DNA from: Candidatus Pelearchaeum sp.
Lineage (GTDB): Archaea > Thermoproteota > Nitrososphaeria_A > Caldarchaeales > Caldarchaeaceae
Reading direction: 5' to 3'
NCBI GenBank assembly: GCA_015520425.1
Contig: WAQC01000030.1
Location: 1-13,344, forward strand
Length of the DNA stretch: 13,344 bases
The notes beneath the pieces were generated by a model that saw nothing but the letters and a program-made list of their open reading frames with translations, did no database searches and was not told the origin of the DNA. A program made the translations under genes and the position numbers. This document shows, one piece after another, positions 13,238 to 13,344 of the stretch (within the stretch, counting starts at the first letter, position 1; every line of letters starts with the position of its first letter).

Positions 13238-13344
13238 TTCGTCAGCAACGCTATGGTCGGCGCAACTGTTGAGGTTGATGGCGTTAAGATGCCGCTGAGG
13301 CCTGTAGCGATACTGCTGGGGAAAACAGTCTCCAACGGCTGGGG
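13238..13344 (+). pseudogene. In-frame continuation of the molybdopterin oxidoreductase beyond TAG
   Basis: The same frame stays open after the TAG to the window end and reads FVSNAMVGATVEVDGVKMPL followed by RPVAILLGKTVSNGW. This is what follows 'IRRLA-E' in this enzyme family (helix, G-T-E-DG strand, RPVA, GKTV-NGWG), so it is the same gene, not a new one. One base change (GAG Glu to TAG) would account for the interruption. The nearest possible restart is an ATG at 13256. The gene continues past the window. Confidence 0.75.

Overview
The window looks like a chromosomal segment of a thermophilic archaeon, most likely in the Thermoproteota/crenarchaeal sphere (Caldarchaeum-like lineages cannot be excluded). 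The reasons are heavy use of ATA (Ile) and AGG (Arg) codons, GTG/TTG starts, TATA-like boxes upstream of genes with little or no leader, an archaeal NcsA-type tRNA thiolase with zinc ribbons at both ends, an AbrB-PhoU fusion regulator, and a solute-binding protein with an N-terminal anchor followed by a Val/Thr-rich stalk. No rRNA, tRNA, CRISPR array or insertion sequence was seen.

Layout. The left part (1-4228) is general cell machinery: the 3' end of an ABC-2 exporter permease, two unrecognised soluble proteins, a membrane-embedded M50 (site-2-type) protease, and a leftward pair made of NcsA and a small secreted, membrane-anchored YtkA-like protein. The middle part (4459-9274) encodes a complete Liv-type ABC importer, split between two convergent transcription units: livK-livH-livM rightward, livG-livF leftward. 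The leftward unit begins with a phenylacetate-CoA-ligase-family enzyme (9513-10793), followed by a previously untracked 59-codon gene (9332-9511), then livG and livF. The right part has an AbrB/PhoU regulator (11009-12052) and the start of a large molybdopterin oxidoreductase (12119 onward).

Functional reading. The molybdenum enzyme resembles the large subunit of phenylacetyl-CoA:acceptor oxidoreductase (PadB) as I remember that family. Beside a PaaK-family CoA ligase and a Liv-type importer it suggests a module for uptake (Liv), CoA activation (PaaK-like) and anaerobic alpha-oxidation (PadB-like) of arylacetates such as phenylacetate. This is inference from families plus context.

Most notable irregularities: (1) the molybdopterin oxidoreductase has an in-frame TAG at 13235-13237, after which clearly related sequence continues in the same frame to the window end; (2) one transporter is encoded by two converging operons whose last genes overlap by 20 bp; (3) all three convergent gene junctions have overlapping coding ends, two of them sharing a 4-bp palindrome containing both stop codons; (4) a conserved-looking small gene sits between paaK and livG; (5) an 8-bp inverted repeat frames the AT-rich promoter region of the molybdenum enzyme.
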